Assembly (NCBI RefSeq): GCF_012927045.1
Contig: NZ_JABBFW010000042.1
Span: 1 to 36,749 of the forward strand
Origin: Azohydromonas caseinilytica
Lineage (GTDB): Bacteria; Pseudomonadota; Gammaproteobacteria; Burkholderiales; Burkholderiaceae_C
Length of the DNA stretch: 36,749 nt
Direction: 5' to 3'
This document shows, piece by piece, positions 1 to 7,265 of this stretch (position 1 is its first letter; every line of letters begins with the position of its first letter). The notes below the pieces were generated by a model. It had not been told where the DNA came from. It did not search any database and saw nothing but the letters and a program-made list of their open reading frames with translations. The position numbers were made by a program, and so were the translations under genes.

Positions 1-115
1 CGTAGGCGTGCTCCAGCGTGCGGCGCAGGCGCTGCAGCTGCAGCGCCTGGATCTCGTCGCGGCTGGCGAGCTCGATGGGCTCCAGGTCGCCGGGGGCGGG
101 CTGCTTGACGGGCAT
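1..115 (-). CDS. paaK: Phenylacetate-CoA ligase PaaK, N-terminal part (cut by window edge)
   Basis: Only the first 38 codons are present. The peptide begins MPVKQPAPGDLEPIE and continues with a residue run rich in LQLQRLRRTLEHAY, which matches the N-terminus of phenylacetate-CoA ligases. These enzymes activate phenylacetate with ATP and CoA in the cytoplasm, the first step of aerobic phenylacetate degradation. A strong Shine-Dalgarno (GAGGAGA on the minus strand) sits 7 nt before the ATG. It lies 26 nt downstream of paaI in the same direction, so it is in the paaG-paaI-paaK operon. The adenylation motifs are outside the window, so the call rests on the N-terminus and the context. Confidence 0.85.
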   Translation of the reverse strand, partial: MPVKQPAPGDLEPIELASRDEIQALQLQRLRRTLEHAY

Positions 116-141
116 GGCTTGTCTCCTCTTTTCGGGGCGGG

Positions 142-576
142 TCAGGCGCCGACGGCGGGCCGGCCCTTGGCGGTGTAGGAGCGGCCGCGGAACACCGCGA
201 TGCGCTCGCCGCGCTGGTTCTCCACCGTCACGTCATAGACGCCGGTGCGGCCGGCCCTGGACAGCTCGGTGCAGCGCGCGGTCAGCACGTCGCCCAGCCG
301 TCCCGGCGCGATGAAGTCGATGCCAAAGCCCGAGGCCACGGTGAGCTCGTCGTAGGAGTTGCAGCCGTAGGCGAAGGCCGTGTCGGCCAGCGTGGCGATG
401 AGCCCGCCATGGCAGATGGCATGGCCGTTGAGCATGGATTCGCGCACGCTCATGGTCAGCGTGGCATGGCCGGGGCCGATCTCGGTGACCTCGATGCCCA
501 GCGCCTGCGCGGCGCGGTCCTGGGCATACATGCCGAGGCGAACGCGCTCGGCGACTTCCTGCGGGGTCGCAGTCAT
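142..576 (-). CDS. paaI: Phenylacetate pathway hotdog thioesterase PaaI
   Basis: This 144-residue protein is a hotdog-fold acyl-CoA thioesterase. PaaI hydrolyses ring-hydroxylated phenylacetyl-CoA and other stalled CoA esters, and so recovers CoA when the pathway jams. The diagnostic stretch MLNGHAICHGG followed by LADTAFAYGCNSY (around residues 48-75) is the PaaI signature, with HGG and the downstream acidic residue forming the active site. The length is normal for the family. The ATG is preceded by GGAG about 8 nt upstream. The gene follows paaG by 22 nt and precedes paaK by 26 nt, which fits co-transcription. Confidence 0.92.
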   Translation of the reverse strand: MTATPQEVAERVRLGMYAQDRAAQALGIEVTEIGPGHATLTMSVRESMLNGHAICHGGLIATLADTAFAYGCNSYDELTVASGFGIDFIAPGRLGDVLTARCTELSRAGRTGVYDVTVENQRGERIAVFRGRSYTAKGRPAVGA

Positions 577-598
577 GCAAAAGCTCCGGGAGGGGTTT

Positions 599-1396
599 TC
601 AGCGGTCGGTGAACACCGGGGCGCGCTTGGCGCCGAAGGCGGCCACGCCTTCCTGGTAGTCGTGCGCCAAGCCCAGCTCGCGCTGCAGCTTGGCCTCGGC
701 GGTGAGCGCGTGCGTGAGGTCCAGGTGCTGGGCCTCGTCCATGGCCAGGCGCGTGGCCACCAGCGCCTTGGTGGGCATGCCCGCCAGCCGCTCGGCCAGG
801 GCCTGGGCCTGCGCCATCAGCTCGGCGTCCTCGACGCAACGCCAGATCAGCCCGATGCGCTCGGCTTCCTCGGCCGGCAGCTTGTCGCCCAGCAGCGCCA
901 GCCCCAGCGCGCGGGCCCGGCCCACCAGCCGCGGCAGCAGCCAGGTGCCGCCGCTGTCCGGAATCAGCCCGATCTTGCCGAAAGCCTGAATGAAGCTGGC
1001 CGAACGCGCTGCCAGCACCAGGTCGCCGCACAGCGCCAGGTTCGCGCCCGCGCCGGCCGCCACGCCGTTGACGGCCACCACCACCGGCACCGGCATGCTG
1101 CGCAACCGCCGCACCAGCGGCCCGTAGTAGCGCTCGATCACCACGCCCAGGTCCTTGGGCGGCTGCGCCGCGTCGGGGCTCACCAGCGGGTCCGACAGGT
1201 CCTGCCCGGCGCAAAAGGCGCGCCCCGCGCCCGTCAGCAGCACGCAGCGCACGCTCGTGTCGGCCGCCGCGTTCTCCAGCTCGGCCCGCAGCAACGCATG
1301 CATCTCGCCGTTGAAGCTGTTGAGCGCCGCCGGGCGGTTGAAGGTCAGCGTGCGCACCGCACCGGTTTGCGACTTCAGGATCAAGGACTCGGGCAC
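599..1396 (-). CDS. paaG: Epoxyphenylacetyl-CoA isomerase PaaG (crotonase family)
   Basis: This 265-residue crotonase-fold enzyme is assigned as the isomerase that converts ring-1,2-epoxyphenylacetyl-CoA into oxepin-CoA. Visible features are the N-terminal strand LTFNRPAALNSFN, the oxyanion-hole segments GRAFCAGQDLSD and NGVAAGAGANLALCGDLVLA, and the segment GLIPDSGGTWLLPRLVG, which is characteristic of PaaG and includes its Asp. The start is a GTG: an in-frame TGA lies four codons upstream, and GGAG lies 11-14 nt before it. A general enoyl-CoA hydratase is the alternative, but the IPDSGGTWLLPR segment and the adjacent paaI and paaK favour PaaG. It is the first gene of this leftward set in the window, with a PaaR-like operator just upstream. 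Confidence 0.88.
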   Translation of the reverse strand: MPESLILKSQTGAVRTLTFNRPAALNSFNGEMHALLRAELENAAADTSVRCVLLTGAGRAFCAGQDLSDPLVSPDAAQPPKDLGVVIERYYGPLVRRLRSMPVPVVVAVNGVAAGAGANLALCGDLVLAARSASFIQAFGKIGLIPDSGGTWLLPRLVGRARALGLALLGDKLPAEEAERIGLIWRCVEDAELMAQAQALAERLAGMPTKALVATRLAMDEAQHLDLTHALTAEAKLQRELGLAHDYQEGVAAFGAKRAPVFTDR

Positions 1397-1459
1397 CTCT
1401 GCTCACTCCTGCATCAAATTCATCGGTCGCGTTGTTCCGCTGCAGCGCGGAAATTCATA

Positions 1460-1475
1460 TACCGACCGTTCGGTA
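1460..1475. promoter_or_regulatory. PaaR-like TetR operator upstream of paaG
   Basis: The 16-bp sequence TACCGACCGTTCGGTA has perfect 6-bp arms (TACCGA and TCGGTA) around a 4-bp centre. It lies 64 bp upstream of the paaG start, in the divergent paaG/phaC spacer. Phenylacetate genes of Betaproteobacteria are commonly repressed by the TetR-type PaaR at ACCGA..TCGGT palindromes, so this is a likely PaaR site. That assignment is by analogy. No paaR gene is visible in the window. Confidence 0.65.
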
Positions 1476-1690
1476 GATGATAGGTCGAAGCGCCGGCTTG
1501 AGCCAGATCAGGCGTACCCGGACAAACCCTGGTGAGGCATCGCCACGAGGCCGCCAGGACGGGCGTGGATGCCGGCACGCCATGTGCAGCACCTGGCGTT
1601 CTGGTGCCCGCGGCCCGGCCGCGGGAAGATGGAGCGGGGAGCGCGGCGCGGGGCGGCGCTCCTCACGACAACCATGGATGGAGACAGCGA

Positions 1691-3442
1691 ATGAACCAGC
1701 CTTCCGTGCCTGACAGCGGCCAGTGGTTCTCCAACCTGCTCAAGTCGCAGCAGGCGGTGCTCGGGCCCTTCACCGCCGACCAGGCCTTCGCGCCCTGGAT
1801 GCAGGCGGCCACGGCCTTCACCTCCTGGCAGCAGGAGACCATCAAGCAGATGACCTCGTTCTGGCCGATGTCGATGGCCGCGGCCATTCCGGGCTTCCCG
1901 CCGGCGGTGAACGTGGCGGCGGACCGGCGCTTCTCGGCCGAGGCCTGGACCAAGAATCCGGGCTTCGACATGCTCTCCAAGAGCTACCTGGTGCAGACGC
2001 AATCGCTGCAGCAGGCGCTGGACGCGGCGCCCATGGACGAGAGGACCAAGGCGCAATGGGGCTTCCTGCTGCGCCAGGTGGTGGATGCGCTGAGCCCGGC
2101 CAACTGCCTGCTCACCAATCCCGAGGCGCTCAAGACCGCCATGGACACCGGCGGGCGCAGCCTGATCGAGGGCGCGCGGCTGTTCATGGAGGACTTCGCC
2201 AAGGGCCGCGTCTCCATGACCGACGAGAAGGCCTTCGAGGTCGGCAAGAACGTGGCGCTGAGCCCGGGCAGCGTGGTGTTCGAGAACGAGGTGTTCCAGC
2301 TCATCCAGTACGCGCCCTCCACCGACGAGGTCAAGCGCACGCCGCTGCTGATCGTGCCGCCCTGCATCAACAAGTTCTACATCCTGGACCTGCAGCCGGA
2401 GAACTCGCTGGTGGCCTATGCGGTGAGCCAGGGTCACACGGTGTTCCTCGTGTCCTGGCGCAACATCGACGCCTCGCTGGGGCACCTGACCTGGGACGAC
2501 TACCAGCAGCAGGGCGTGATGACGGCGCTGGACGTGGCGCGCGAGATCTCGGGCAGCGAGCGGGTCAACACGCTGGGCTTCTGCATCGGCGGCTCGCTGC
2601 TGGCCTGCACGCTGGCGGTGATGGCGGCCAAGGGCCAGGCCGACAAGGTGGCGAGCCTGACGCTGTTGACCACGCTGCTGGACTTCTCCGACACCGGCGA
2701 GCTGGGCCTGATGATCACGCCGCAGTCGATGGCGCTGCGCGAGGCGTCCATCGGCAAGGGCGGCGTGCTGCACGGGCGCGAGCTGGCGCACATGTTCGCG
2801 GCGCTGCGCGCCAACGACCTGATCTGGCCCTACGTGGTCAACGGCTACCTGCAGGGCAAGGCGCCGCCGCCCTTCGACCTGCTGTACTGGAACGCCGACG
2901 ACTCCAACCTGCCCGGCCCCATGGCCTGCTTCTTCATGCGCCAGGGCTACCTGGAGAACAAGATCCGCGTGCCCGGCGGCACGGTGCAGAGCGGCGTGCC
3001 GGTGGACCTGCGCCAGATCACCACGCCGGCCTTCATCTACGCCTCGCGCGAGGACCACATCGTGCCGTGGAAGACGGCCTATGCCACGACGCAGCTGCTG
3101 GGCGGCCCGCGCACCTTCGTGCTGGGCGCCAGCGGCCACATCGCCGGCGTGATCAACCCGCCGGCCAAGAAGAAGCGCAGCTACTGGGAGCTGGCGCCGG
3201 CCGATGCCGACGCCGCCGCCCCTTCCCCGGCCGCGGAAGCGCAACCGGCGCTGGACCCGGACCCCGAGCACTGGTTCAAGCAGGCGCAGCAGTACCCGGG
3301 CAGCTGGTGGACGGCCTGGAGCGAGTGGCTCGGCCAGCAGGGCGGCGACGAGACCGTGCCGGCGCGCAAGACGCTGGGCAGCAAGAAATACAAGCCCATC
3401 GAGCCGGCGCCGGGGCGGTATGTGAAGGCCAAGGCGACTTGA
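1691..3442 (+). CDS. phaC: Class I poly(3-hydroxyalkanoate) synthase PhaC
   Basis: This 583-residue enzyme polymerises (R)-3-hydroxyacyl-CoA into polyhydroxyalkanoate on the surface of cytoplasmic storage granules. The N-terminal PhaC_N region is followed by an alpha/beta-hydrolase fold. The lipase-like box is GFCIGGS with nucleophile Cys298. Asp455 (SREDHIVPW) and His483 (SGHIAGVIN) complete the triad, in the same spacing as other class I enzymes of about 590 residues. The start is the ATG preceded by GGAGA at 1679-1683; the frame is open further upstream but has no better start. phaA and phaB are not adjacent, so the gene is solitary here. It is divergent from the paa operon, and the shared spacer holds the PaaR-like site. 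Confidence 0.95.
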   Translation: MNQPSVPDSGQWFSNLLKSQQAVLGPFTADQAFAPWMQAATAFTSWQQETIKQMTSFWPMSMAAAIPGFPPAVNVAADRRFSAEAWTKNPGFDMLSKSYLVQTQSLQQALDAAPMDERTKAQWGFLLRQVVDALSPANCLLTNPEALKTAMDTGGRSLIEGARLFMEDFAKGRVSMTDEKAFEVGKNVALSPGSVVFENEVFQLIQYAPSTDEVKRTPLLIVPPCINKFYILDLQPENSLVAYAVSQGHTVFLVSWRNIDASLGHLTWDDYQQQGVMTALDVAREISGSERVNTLGFCIGGSLLACTLAVMAAKGQADKVASLTLLTTLLDFSDTGELGLMITPQSMALREASIGKGGVLHGRELAHMFAALRANDLIWPYVVNGYLQGKAPPPFDLLYWNADDSNLPGPMACFFMRQGYLENKIRVPGGTVQSGVPVDLRQITTPAFIYASREDHIVPWKTAYATTQLLGGPRTFVLGASGHIAGVINPPAKKKRSYWELAPADADAAAPSPAAEAQPALDPDPEHWFKQAQQYPGSWWTAWSEWLGQQGGDETVPARKTLGSKKYKPIEPAPGRYVKAKAT

Positions 3443-3452
3443 GGCGAAAACC

Positions 3453-3481
3453 CGGCCGGGCCGCAGCGGGCCGCCCGGCCG
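3453..3481. terminator. GC-rich hairpin after phaC
   Basis: Inverted repeat CGGCCGGGC (3453-3461) and GCCCGGCCG (3473-3481) with an 11-nt loop, 11 nt after the phaC stop. There is no T-tract, so it may be a weak terminator or an mRNA-stabilising hairpin. Confidence 0.4.
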
Positions 3482-3509
3482 CGCCGATTACACACTTTCC
3501 GATCTGCTA

Positions 3510-3534
3510 CGCGCGCTCAATACCCGAGCGCGCG
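3510..3534. terminator. Second hairpin between phaC and the PEP-CTERM gene
   Basis: A perfect 9-bp stem (CGCGCGCTC with GAGCGCGCG) closes the 7-nt loop AATACCC and is followed by CTTTCC. With the preceding hairpin it probably ends phaC transcription. It is 46 bp upstream of the next gene, so a role as attenuator or operator is also possible. Confidence 0.45.
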
Positions 3535-3580
3535 CTTTCCGGCCATGCTGCACGGGGCCTCCAACGCAAGGAGCAGCGGC

Positions 3581-4279
3581 ATGCAGCGAAGTGTCCGGAA
3601 ACTCGTCGGCCTGGCCGCCATCACCCTGGCAGCGCCGACCCATGCAACCCTCACGCATTTCTCCGAGCGCCAGGCCTTCGACGCCGTGCTGAGGGCCCCG
3701 GCCACGGTCGAACGCTTCACCGACGACGCCCATTTCCCGATCAGCACGGGCGTGCTCAATGCCAGAACCAACCTCGTGGTGGACCATGGCACGCCGATCC
3801 GTCCCGGGGATATCCGGCCGGGAGCCACTTACTCGACCGCCATCGGCCGGGAGTTCTTCTTCAACATCGACTGGAGCGGCACCTCCGACGGCGGCTTTCT
3901 CGACGGCTTCGTCCAGCCCAACGGCAATCCGCTCACGGTGACCTTCGACCGGCCGGTGGCCGCCTTCGGTTTCGACACCAACCGCTACATGGGCAGCAAG
4001 TTCGACCTGACCGTCCGCTTCACCCACGGCCCCGACCAGATCCTCAGCTACGCGACCGAACCCACGTTCGAACACTGGTTCTTCCACGGCTTCGTCAGCG
4101 ACCGCCGTGACATCGCCTCCCTGGTCATCGAGGGCGACAGCCAGCACTTCAGCTCGTTCGCCTTCGCCCTCGACAACTTCACCTTCAGCCCGCCCGTGCC
4201 GGAGCCTTCCGCCTGGGCGCTGCTGCTGGGTGGGCTGTGCGCGCTGGGCGGCATGACGCGGACGCGGCGCCAGCCCTGA
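3581..4279 (+). CDS. PEP-CTERM sorting-domain exported protein
   Basis: This 232-residue exported protein has an N-terminal signal peptide (MQRSVRKLVGLAAITLAAPTHA) and a C-terminal PEP-CTERM tail: VPEPSAWALLLGGLCALGG (the VPEP motif plus a membrane helix) followed by basic residues MTRTRRQP. PEP-CTERM proteins are processed by exosortase and usually go to the cell surface or extracellular matrix of EPS-producing Proteobacteria. The middle region is a beta-rich domain I cannot name. The start at 3581 is chosen because AAGGAG lies at 3568-3573; an in-frame ATG at 3545 would spoil the signal peptide. No exosortase gene is in the window. Confidence 0.8.
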   Translation: MQRSVRKLVGLAAITLAAPTHATLTHFSERQAFDAVLRAPATVERFTDDAHFPISTGVLNARTNLVVDHGTPIRPGDIRPGATYSTAIGREFFFNIDWSGTSDGGFLDGFVQPNGNPLTVTFDRPVAAFGFDTNRYMGSKFDLTVRFTHGPDQILSYATEPTFEHWFFHGFVSDRRDIASLVIEGDSQHFSSFAFALDNFTFSPPVPEPSAWALLLGGLCALGGMTRTRRQP

Positions 4280-4299
4280 CGACTGGCGGGCCTGCCGAC

Positions 4300-4320
4300 C
4301 GCGGGCACGCCCTGCCCGTG
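4300..4320. terminator. Bidirectional terminator candidate between convergent genes
   Basis: Stem CGGGCA (4302-4307) and TGCCCG (4313-4318) with a 5-nt loop, extendable by one G-T and one C-G pair. It lies in the 60-bp gap between the convergent PEP-CTERM and acyl-CoA ligase genes and has no T-tract. Confidence 0.35.
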
Positions 4321-4339
4321 GCCACCCGGCGCCGCAGAT

Positions 4340-6064
4340 TCAGCCCTCCGCCTTCAGCCCCGGGAAATCCTCCTCGAAGAACTCCCCGGCCTCGCGCACG
4401 CCGCGCTGGCGGCGATCCGCCTCCAGCCGGCGCAGCTCTACGCGGCGCAGCTTGCCCGAGATGGTCTTGGGCAGCTCGGTGAGGAACTCGATGCGGCGCA
4501 CGCGCTTGTAGGGCGCGAGCTGCTGGCGCGCGTAGCGCAGCACGTCCAGCGCCAGCGCCTCGTCGATCGCCTGCCCCTGCGCCACCGTGACGAAGGCCTT
4601 GGGCACCGCCAGCCGCACCGGGTCGGGGCTGGGCACCACGGCCACCTCGGTCACGGCCGGGTGCTCCATCAGCACGCTCTCCAGCTCGAAGGGGCTGATG
4701 CGGTAGTCCGAGGCCTTGAACACGTCATCGGCGCGGCCGACGAAGGTCAGGTAGCCCTCGGCGTCGCGCTGGGCCACGTCGCCGGTGTGGTAGTGGCCGT
4801 CGCGCATCACCTCGGCGGTCTTCTCGGCGCTGTCCTCGTAGCCCGCCATCAGGCCCAGCGGGCGCGGGTCGAGCTTGAGGCAGACCTCGCCCTCGTCGCT
4901 TTCGCGGCCGTCCGCGTCCAGCAGCACGACCTGGTAGCCCGGCAGCGGCCGGCCCATGGAGCCGGGCTTGAGCAGCTGGCCCGGCGCGTTGCCGACCTGG
5001 GCGGTGGTCTCGGTCTGGCCGTAGCCGTCGCGCAGGGTCAGGCCCCAGGCCGCCTGCACCTGCTCGATGATCTCCGGGTTCAGCGGCTCGCCCGCGCCGA
5101 TGATCTCGCGCAAGCGCAGCCGGCCGCGCCAGGCTGCCATGTCCTCCTGGATCACCATGCGCCACACGGTGGGCGGCGCGCACAGCGTGGTCACGCCGTG
5201 GCGCTCCAGCGTGGCCAGCAGCGCCGCCGCGCTGAAGCGCGCCACGTTGTGGATGAAGACGCAGGCGCCCGCGTTCCAGGGCGCGAAGAAGCAGCTCCAG
5301 GCGTGCTTGGCCCAGCCGGGCGAGGAGATGTTGAGGTGCACGTCCCCCGGCTGCAGCCCGATCCAGTACATGGTGGAGAGGTGCCCCACCGGGTAGCTCT
5401 GGTGCGTGTGCAGCACCAGCTTGGGCTTGGAGGTGGTGCCCGAGGTGAAGTAGAGCAGCAGCGGGTCGGTGGCGGCGGTGGGGCCGTCCGGCTCGAAACC
5501 GGCGCTCTCCTCCTGCGCCAGGGCAAAGTCCAGCCAGCCCGACGGCGCCTCGCCCACGCAGATGCGCGTGCAGCCTTCGGCCAGGCCGTCGAACTTCGCG
5601 GTCTGCGCGCCGCAGGTCACCACGTGGCGCACCTGGCCGCGCTCCAGGCGGTCGCGCAGGTCCTCGGGCGTGAGCAGCATGGTGGCCGGGATCACCACCG
5701 CGCCGAGCTTGAAGGCGCCGAGCATGGTTTCCCACAGCGCCACCTCGTTGCCCAGCATCAGCAGGATGCGGTCGCCGCGCTTCACGCCGTGCCGGCGCAG
5801 GAAGTTGGCCACCCGCCCCGAGCGCTCCGACATCTGGCGGAACGAGCGCTTCTCCTCGCCGCCGTGCTCGTCCACGATCCACAGCGCCGGCGCGTCGTTG
5901 TCCCGCGCCATGGCGTCGAAGTGGTCGAGGGCCCAGTTGAACTGGTCCAGCTCGGGCCAGCGGAAGTCGCGCGCGGCCGTGGCCTGGTCGCTGCGCAGGG
6001 CCAGCAGTTGGTCGCGCGCGGCCACAAAGGCCTGGCGCGCCGTGGAGGCGCGGGTCGTGTCCAT
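4340..6064 (-). CDS. Medium-chain acyl-CoA ligase (AMP-forming, ANL superfamily)
   Basis: This 574-residue cytoplasmic enzyme adenylates a carboxylic acid with ATP and then transfers it to CoA. The P-loop-like motif LLYFTSGTTSKPKLVLHTH, the A5 motif GYGQTETT, the A7/A8 segment YHTGDVAQRDAEGYLTFVGRADDVFKASDYRISPFELE and the A10 lysine motif PKTISGKLRRVELR are all intact. Overall the sequence resembles the medium-chain (ACSM/MACS-like) acyl-CoA synthetase group, which uses medium or branched fatty acids or benzoate-like acids. The substrate cannot be read from sequence. The start at 6064 follows AAGGAGA closely; an ATG nine codons upstream lacks this. It is monocistronic, with the convergent PEP-CTERM gene on one side and a hairpin on the other. 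Confidence 0.88.
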   Translation of the reverse strand: MDTTRASTARQAFVAARDQLLALRSDQATAARDFRWPELDQFNWALDHFDAMARDNDAPALWIVDEHGGEEKRSFRQMSERSGRVANFLRRHGVKRGDRILLMLGNEVALWETMLGAFKLGAVVIPATMLLTPEDLRDRLERGQVRHVVTCGAQTAKFDGLAEGCTRICVGEAPSGWLDFALAQEESAGFEPDGPTAATDPLLLYFTSGTTSKPKLVLHTHQSYPVGHLSTMYWIGLQPGDVHLNISSPGWAKHAWSCFFAPWNAGACVFIHNVARFSAAALLATLERHGVTTLCAPPTVWRMVIQEDMAAWRGRLRLREIIGAGEPLNPEIIEQVQAAWGLTLRDGYGQTETTAQVGNAPGQLLKPGSMGRPLPGYQVVLLDADGRESDEGEVCLKLDPRPLGLMAGYEDSAEKTAEVMRDGHYHTGDVAQRDAEGYLTFVGRADDVFKASDYRISPFELESVLMEHPAVTEVAVVPSPDPVRLAVPKAFVTVAQGQAIDEALALDVLRYARQQLAPYKRVRRIEFLTELPKTISGKLRRVELRRLEADRRQRGVREAGEFFEEDFPGLKAEG

Positions 6065-6252
6065 CGAATGTCTCCTTGGTCTGGTGTCCACCGGAGCGGC
6101 CCGCCGAGGCCGGCCTTGGTCCGGCGACGCGCCGCCACCCCAAGCAGCTCTTCGAGTTGCTTCCCCAACGGCGGCCCACGCGTCCGCGTGACTCTAGGAA
6201 GGCGCGCGCGCCGGCGCGATAGCCAAAGCGGTCAAGTTGCGTGGCGTGTATT

Positions 6253-6279
6253 GCCACCCGGTGCAAGGCGCCGGGTGGC
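6253..6279. terminator. Hairpin terminator after the membrane gene pair
   Basis: A perfect 9-bp stem (GCCACCCGG with CCGGGTGGC) and a 9-nt loop, 11 bp beyond the stop codon of the 324-residue membrane protein read on the minus strand. No T-tract follows. Position and symmetry favour a transcription end. Confidence 0.5.
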
Positions 6280-6290
6280 CCCGTCGCCGC

Positions 6291-7265
6291 TCAAGGAGCC
6301 CTTGAATGGGGCTGCTCCCGCTTCAGGGCCGACAGGCAGGCCAGCCCGGCGCATGCCCAGGCCAGGCCCATGGCGGCCATGCCAGCCAGCAGCAGATCCG
6401 GTGCCCAGGGGAAGAGCCCGAACACCAGCGCCGCCACCGCCGCCAGTCCCAGGGCCGTCTTCAGGAAACGTCGTTCCTTGGGATTGAGGCTCATCACCAG
6501 CTCTGAACCGCCTGCCATCGGCTTTGCAGCTTGCCAGCACAAGAAGGCCAGCAGGCCGCAAGAAGCCGCCAGCAGGCTCCATTTCCAGACCGACGCGCTG
6601 CGCATGTCCGCCACGGTGGCGTCCGCCAGCACGTAGCTTGCCGCGTCCTCCACCGCGCGCACCGTCATGCCGTTTTCCGCCAGGTCGAACAGTGCTGCCG
6701 CCACCGGCACGGCGCACATCAGGTGAAAAAGCACTTCATGGCGATTCATGGACGGGTTTCTCAACGGCTTTTCCTGAGATGCCTGCCTTTTCGGCTCAGC
6801 AATTAGGCAGGCTTTCAGCAATAAATATTGAATCAGGAACAACAGGGTATAGCCTGGGACAATGGCCAGTGAATCAAAATAGAAAGCCAGCCTGAATTTA
6901 CTCAAATCCACTTTCTTGGGCTCGCTTTTCGCGCCCTGGTCCGGTGCCGGCGGCGGCTGCTGGCCATTCTCGGCCTTGCCCGGCACGGGTGCATTCTGAG
7001 GTTGAGGCCAGTTATCGGTCTGCTCATTGATGACACGCAGCAGCCCATCCACGCTGCTCACGGTTTCCATCGGCCCCGGGTCCCGCAGGATATTCTTGTT
7101 CCAAGGGCCATGAGCCGTGGCCGTCATGCCCACCACACCCAAAAGCAACAGCAGCCAAGCCATGGCCAGCAGCATTTGGTGATGGTCAATGAACCATTGC
7201 AGAAAACGGGGAAAGCCGGAGGCCGGGTGGCTGATGGGCCTGCCTTCAATACCGTCAGCGTGCAT
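6291..7265 (-). CDS. Multi-spanning membrane protein coupled to a patatin lipase
   Basis: I do not recognise a family for this 324-residue protein. It has a hydrophobic helix near the N-terminus (MLLAMAWLLLLLGVVGMTA), then a soluble proline- and glutamine-rich loop of about 90 residues, a second helix (LAIVPGYTLLFLIQYLLL) and about four further helices towards the C-terminus. There are no catalytic motifs. The ATG lies inside the last codons of the upstream patatin gene: the overlap is 11 bp, and the ribosome-binding site GGGAG is within that gene's coding sequence. The two proteins are therefore translationally coupled and probably work together in the inner membrane. A substrate-channel, anchor or regulatory role is a guess. 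Confidence 0.75.
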   Translation of the reverse strand: MHADGIEGRPISHPASGFPRFLQWFIDHHQMLLAMAWLLLLLGVVGMTATAHGPWNKNILRDPGPMETVSSVDGLLRVINEQTDNWPQPQNAPVPGKAENGQQPPPAPDQGAKSEPKKVDLSKFRLAFYFDSLAIVPGYTLLFLIQYLLLKACLIAEPKRQASQEKPLRNPSMNRHEVLFHLMCAVPVAAALFDLAENGMTVRAVEDAASYVLADATVADMRSASVWKWSLLAASCGLLAFLCWQAAKPMAGGSELVMSLNPKERRFLKTALGLAAVAALVFGLFPWAPDLLLAGMAAMGLAWACAGLACLSALKREQPHSRAP

